Source: Ravibacter sp037191015
GTDB taxonomy: Bacteria; Bacteroidota; Bacteroidia; Cytophagales; Spirosomataceae
Assembly (NCBI GenBank): GCA_037191015.1
Contig: JBBCKD010000027.1
Coordinates: forward strand, 310,001-374,000
DNA: 64,000 nt
Reading direction: 5' to 3'
The notes under the pieces were generated by a model. It had not been told where the DNA came from. It searched no databases and worked only from the letters and a program-made list of their open reading frames with translations. The stretch's first letter is position 1. Each line of letters starts with the position of its first letter. Below are positions 61,571 through 64,000 of this stretch, piece by piece. The translations under genes were made by a program, and so were the position numbers.

Positions 61571-64000
61571 TTAAAATCTGGCATTTATCCCGAAGGAATA
61601 AGTCTTAATGTAAGGATAGGTAGACCCTCTCCCCAGGAAGGGAAGCTCCGGGTCAATATCCAGGTCTAATTTTGAGAAGGTCAGCAGGTTAAAGCCGTTG
61701 AAATAAAATCTCAGGCTCTGCAGGCCCGCCTTTCCGGTCAGCGACTGAGGCAGTGTCACCCCCAATTCGACAGTCTTCAGCTTTATGTAATCTGAATCGC
61801 GGACCCAGAAATCGGAATCCGTCCTGTTATTGCCCAGGTTTGCCAACCCTACCCGCGGGTAAATCGCGGTTTCGGCCGTAGCCGGCGTCCATCTTTTCAG
61901 GCTTTCACGGTTAAAGGCCGACGGCCCGGTATCGATGACGGTCCTGATGTTCATTTTTTGCCCGGCCGTACCCTGGAACTGGGCATTCAGATCAAATATT
62001 TTATAGGTAAGGATGGCACCAAAGCCGAAATAGCTAGGCGATCCGAAGGAGTACCTCACCCTGTCGTTCGCATCGATAATATTGTCGTTATTGATGTCTT
62101 TATAACGGATATCGCCCGGACGTATCTGGTTTGAAAGCGTGGACTTCGGGCCGGCCTCTATCTCGGCGGTGTTCTGATAAATGCCGTCGGATATGTAATA
62201 CAGCCCCGAGCCTGTCTGGAACCCGATGGTACTCTGGTAATCCGGCACACCACCCTGTCCTCCCTGGTAGACAACCTTCTCGCTGGTTGCCAGGAAATTG
62301 GCATTAAGCACAAGCCTGAAATCACGGAAGCTTTTGCTGTAAGCCAGCGAACCTTCTATGCCTTTGCTATCCACAATACCCTCGTTCAGGTCCCCCGAGC
62401 TCTGCCCGATGATGTCGGGTATGGATGCGCTCGTCAGGATCCCGTCCCTCCTGTTTTTAAAGGCGTCGAATGTAGCTGAAACTGAATTCCTGAACAGGTT
62501 AAAATCCAGGCCCAGGTTGACTGTCGTCAGCGTTTCCCAGGTAATGTAGGGGTTACCGATATTCAGCTCATTGGCCGATCCGGTTAATGCAAAGCCCGTT
62601 CCGAACTGGTAGCCGGCTGCGTTGGTTGCAAGATTGCGGGTATACCTGCTCTGGTAGGGAAATCTCCGAAGGGCGCCTTCTCCAAACCCGATTTCGGTAT
62701 TTCCGGTTTGTCCGTAGGAGGCCCTCAGCTTTAAGAAGCTGAGCACGCTGTTATTACGGAGCAGCTTTTCATCCGAGACGATCCATCCTGCAGATACCGC
62801 CGGGAAAAAACCATACCTTTTTCCCGGAGGAAGGTCGTCATCGCCCGAATAGGCGCCCACAAACTTCAGCAAATACCGCTGCTTGTAGCTGTATTCAACG
62901 CGGGAGGAAACACCCTGCAGGCGTTGCGAAAAGTCTGTGCGGCTCCTGAAATCAATCACTTCAGATCTCATTCCCATCACGCTTACATTCACCTGGTGGT
63001 CATGAAAAGCCTTGCCATAATCCAGCCCTGCCCAGATTTCGCTTGACCTGAACGCGTCCGCATAGGCCGCGGTCCGGTAGGCCATCCGCGCCTCTGTCCG
63101 GTAGGGTATAGGGTTGCCTGCACCTGTAGCATCGAAAACGCGGTAGTTCTGGGTGAAACCGGAGGTATAATCGCCCTTTGTATCGTAGGAAGCCAAGAGA
63201 CTGGCAGATAAGCCCTTTAAAACCATATCGAGCTTCTGAGTTGCCTTCAGATTCGCAAACCCGAGTCTTTTCCTGGCTTTGATCACCCCGTTTGCCGTGA
63301 GTGCTCCGAGGATATTATTCTGATCTTCGGTGGTCCCTCCGAAAGTTCCGTCCCTGTTCAGGATGGGATAGGCGTTGGGTCTTGTATTGTTGATCAGGCC
63401 CATCAGCGCAAGCGTCCCGAGCGTAGGATCGATACGGTTTTCAATCCTACCGGCCAGATTGACGGAAACGGTCAGGTTTGAATTGACGTCAAAATCTACA
63501 TTGGTCCTGAAATTGAAGCGCTTATAACCGTTATTGCTGTCGTAGTCCGGTCCTTTTGTTTCGTTGAAAAGCCCGCCCTGGTCCAGGTACCCCAGTAAAG
63601 CGAAGTACCTCACCTTTTTCTCACCGCCCTGCGCGGAAGCCACATAGCGCTGGAAAGGTGCGGCAGACCTGATAAATCTGCCCTGGTAATCATTGTCGGG
63701 ATACAGGAACGGATCCGACCCGTTTTTGTAAGCATTTAATGCCTCCTCGCTATACCGCGGCGTAGCAGAAGGGTTATCGTTCAACATCGCCTCATTATAC
63801 AGAGAAGCATACTCGAACGAATTCAGGGCCGGCATCATGTGATCCGGGGTCTGAAAGCCGTACTGTGCGGTGAAATTGATAGACGACCGGGTGCTGCTTC
63901 CTTTCTTTGTCGTCACCAGGATTACGCCGTTCGATCCTCTCAGCCCGTACCAGCTCAGGGCTGCAGGGTCTTTCAATACGGTAAAGCTCTCCACTTCCTC
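61571..64000 (-). CDS. SusC/RagA-family TonB-linked transporter, C-terminal part (runs off the window)
   Basis: 810 codons remain open at the window end, so the signal peptide, N-terminal domain and TonB box are missing. The visible part begins in the plug (ESFTVLKDPAALSWYGLRGSNGVILVTTKKG, of which VLKDPAALSWYGLRGSNGV is the core) and continues through the barrel to YSFGINARF. Its plug motif has LSWYGLRG where other copies in the window have A-AIYGSRG. SusD follows 11 bp after the stop. Confidence 0.93.
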   Translation of the reverse strand, partial: EEVESFTVLKDPAALSWYGLRGSNGVILVTTKKGSSTRSSINFTAQYGFQTPDHMMPALNSFEYASLYNEAMLNDNPSATPRYSEEALNAYKNGSDPFLYPDNDYQGRFIRSAAPFQRYVASAQGGEKKVRYFALLGYLDQGGLFNETKGPDYDSNNGYKRFNFRTNVDFDVNSNLTVSVNLAGRIENRIDPTLGTLALMGLINNTRPNAYPILNRDGTFGGTTEDQNNILGALTANGVIKARKRLGFANLKATQKLDMVLKGLSASLLASYDTKGDYTSGFTQNYRVFDATGAGNPIPYRTEARMAYRTAAYADAFRSSEIWAGLDYGKAFHDHQVNVSVMGMRSEVIDFRSRTDFSQRLQGVSSRVEYSYKQRYLLKFVGAYSGDDDLPPGKRYGFFPAVSAGWIVSDEKLLRNNSVLSFLKLRASYGQTGNTEIGFGEGALRRFPYQSRYTRNLATNAAGYQFGTGFALTGSANELNIGNPYITWETLTTVNLGLDFNLFRNSVSATFDAFKNRRDGILTSASIPDIIGQSSGDLNEGIVDSKGIEGSLAYSKSFRDFRLVLNANFLATSEKVVYQGGQGGVPDYQSTIGFQTGSGLYYISDGIYQNTAEIEAGPKSTLSNQIRPGDIRYKDINNDNIIDANDRVRYSFGSPSYFGFGAILTYKIFDLNAQFQGTAGQKMNIRTVIDTGPSAFNRESLKRWTPATAETAIYPRVGLANLGNNRTDSDFWVRDSDYIKLKTVELGVTLPQSLTGKAGLQSLRFYFNGFNLLTFSKLDLDIDPELPFLGRGSTYPYIKTYSFGINARF

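Overview
The window is chromosomal DNA of a member of the Bacteroidota, most likely a free-living Cytophagales-type organism (Dyadobacter/Spirosoma-like is a guess). The evidence is four SusC/SusD outer-membrane uptake pairs, an ECF sigma/FecR switch coupled to one SusC, many Bacteroidota-only families (DUF6029, Omp28, DUF4625, SusE/F) and promoters of the Bacteroidota type (TTG or TTTG, 18-19 bp, TAnnTTTG). No tRNA, rRNA, CRISPR array or complete insertion sequence was seen.

Layout. 1-4.2 kb: 5' end of purL, an AraC regulator, VOC proteins, a threonine aldolase and a MmcQ/YjbR protein. 4.2-12.8 kb: a minus-strand sulfatase PUL (sulfatase, SusD, SusC with STN domain, FecR anti-sigma, ECF sigma). 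12.9-21.5 kb: a mixed region with membrane proteins, MFS and YddG-type exporters, an HxlR/DoxX divergent pair with a tandem operator, a secreted five-repeat protein, a winged-helix protein, a metallophosphoesterase, a decayed AHSA1 gene, a HugZ-type protein and an alpha/beta hydrolase. 21.6-25.1 kb: an accessory, partly AT-rich island with an NTF2-like protein, an Rpn nuclease and a duplicated Rpn tail, a SymE-type toxin with an elaborate leader, a HEPN-like protein and a shortened DUF6934 protein.

25.2-34.7 kb: a complete starch/maltodextrin Sus-like locus, made of a membrane-embedded regulator (two starch-binding-like domains, seven TM segments, AraC HTH), SusC, SusD, SusE/F and a GH13 amylase, closed by a terminator. 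34.9-35.2 kb: a SAM-riboswitch-like RNA followed only by a 37-codon cysteine-containing ORF and a terminator. 35.3-47.3 kb: a long minus-strand operon (SusC, SusD, DUF4625, TlpA, DUF6029, Omp28, TonB receptor, CxCC sialidase-fold lipoprotein) that looks like a metal- or thiol-linked uptake system. 48.0-50.5 kb: a family 2A encapsulin shell gene overlapping its cysteine desulfurase cargo gene, a sulfur-handling protein nanocompartment. 50.7-54.8 kb: a LytS/LytTR two-component pair with a TlpA protein. 55-57.6 kb: a ligase-associated exonuclease and ATP-dependent DNA ligase. 57.7-59.8 kb: DUF1697, an esterase and a small protein kinase. 59.8-64 kb: a fourth SusD/SusC pair running off the window.

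The most notable items are the encapsulin-desulfurase pair, the symE leader in which one internal segment can pair with either of two copies of the symE start, the orphan SAM-riboswitch unit, and the starch-binding/7TM/AraC regulator. No searches were run. Family assignments rest on recognised motifs and gene order.
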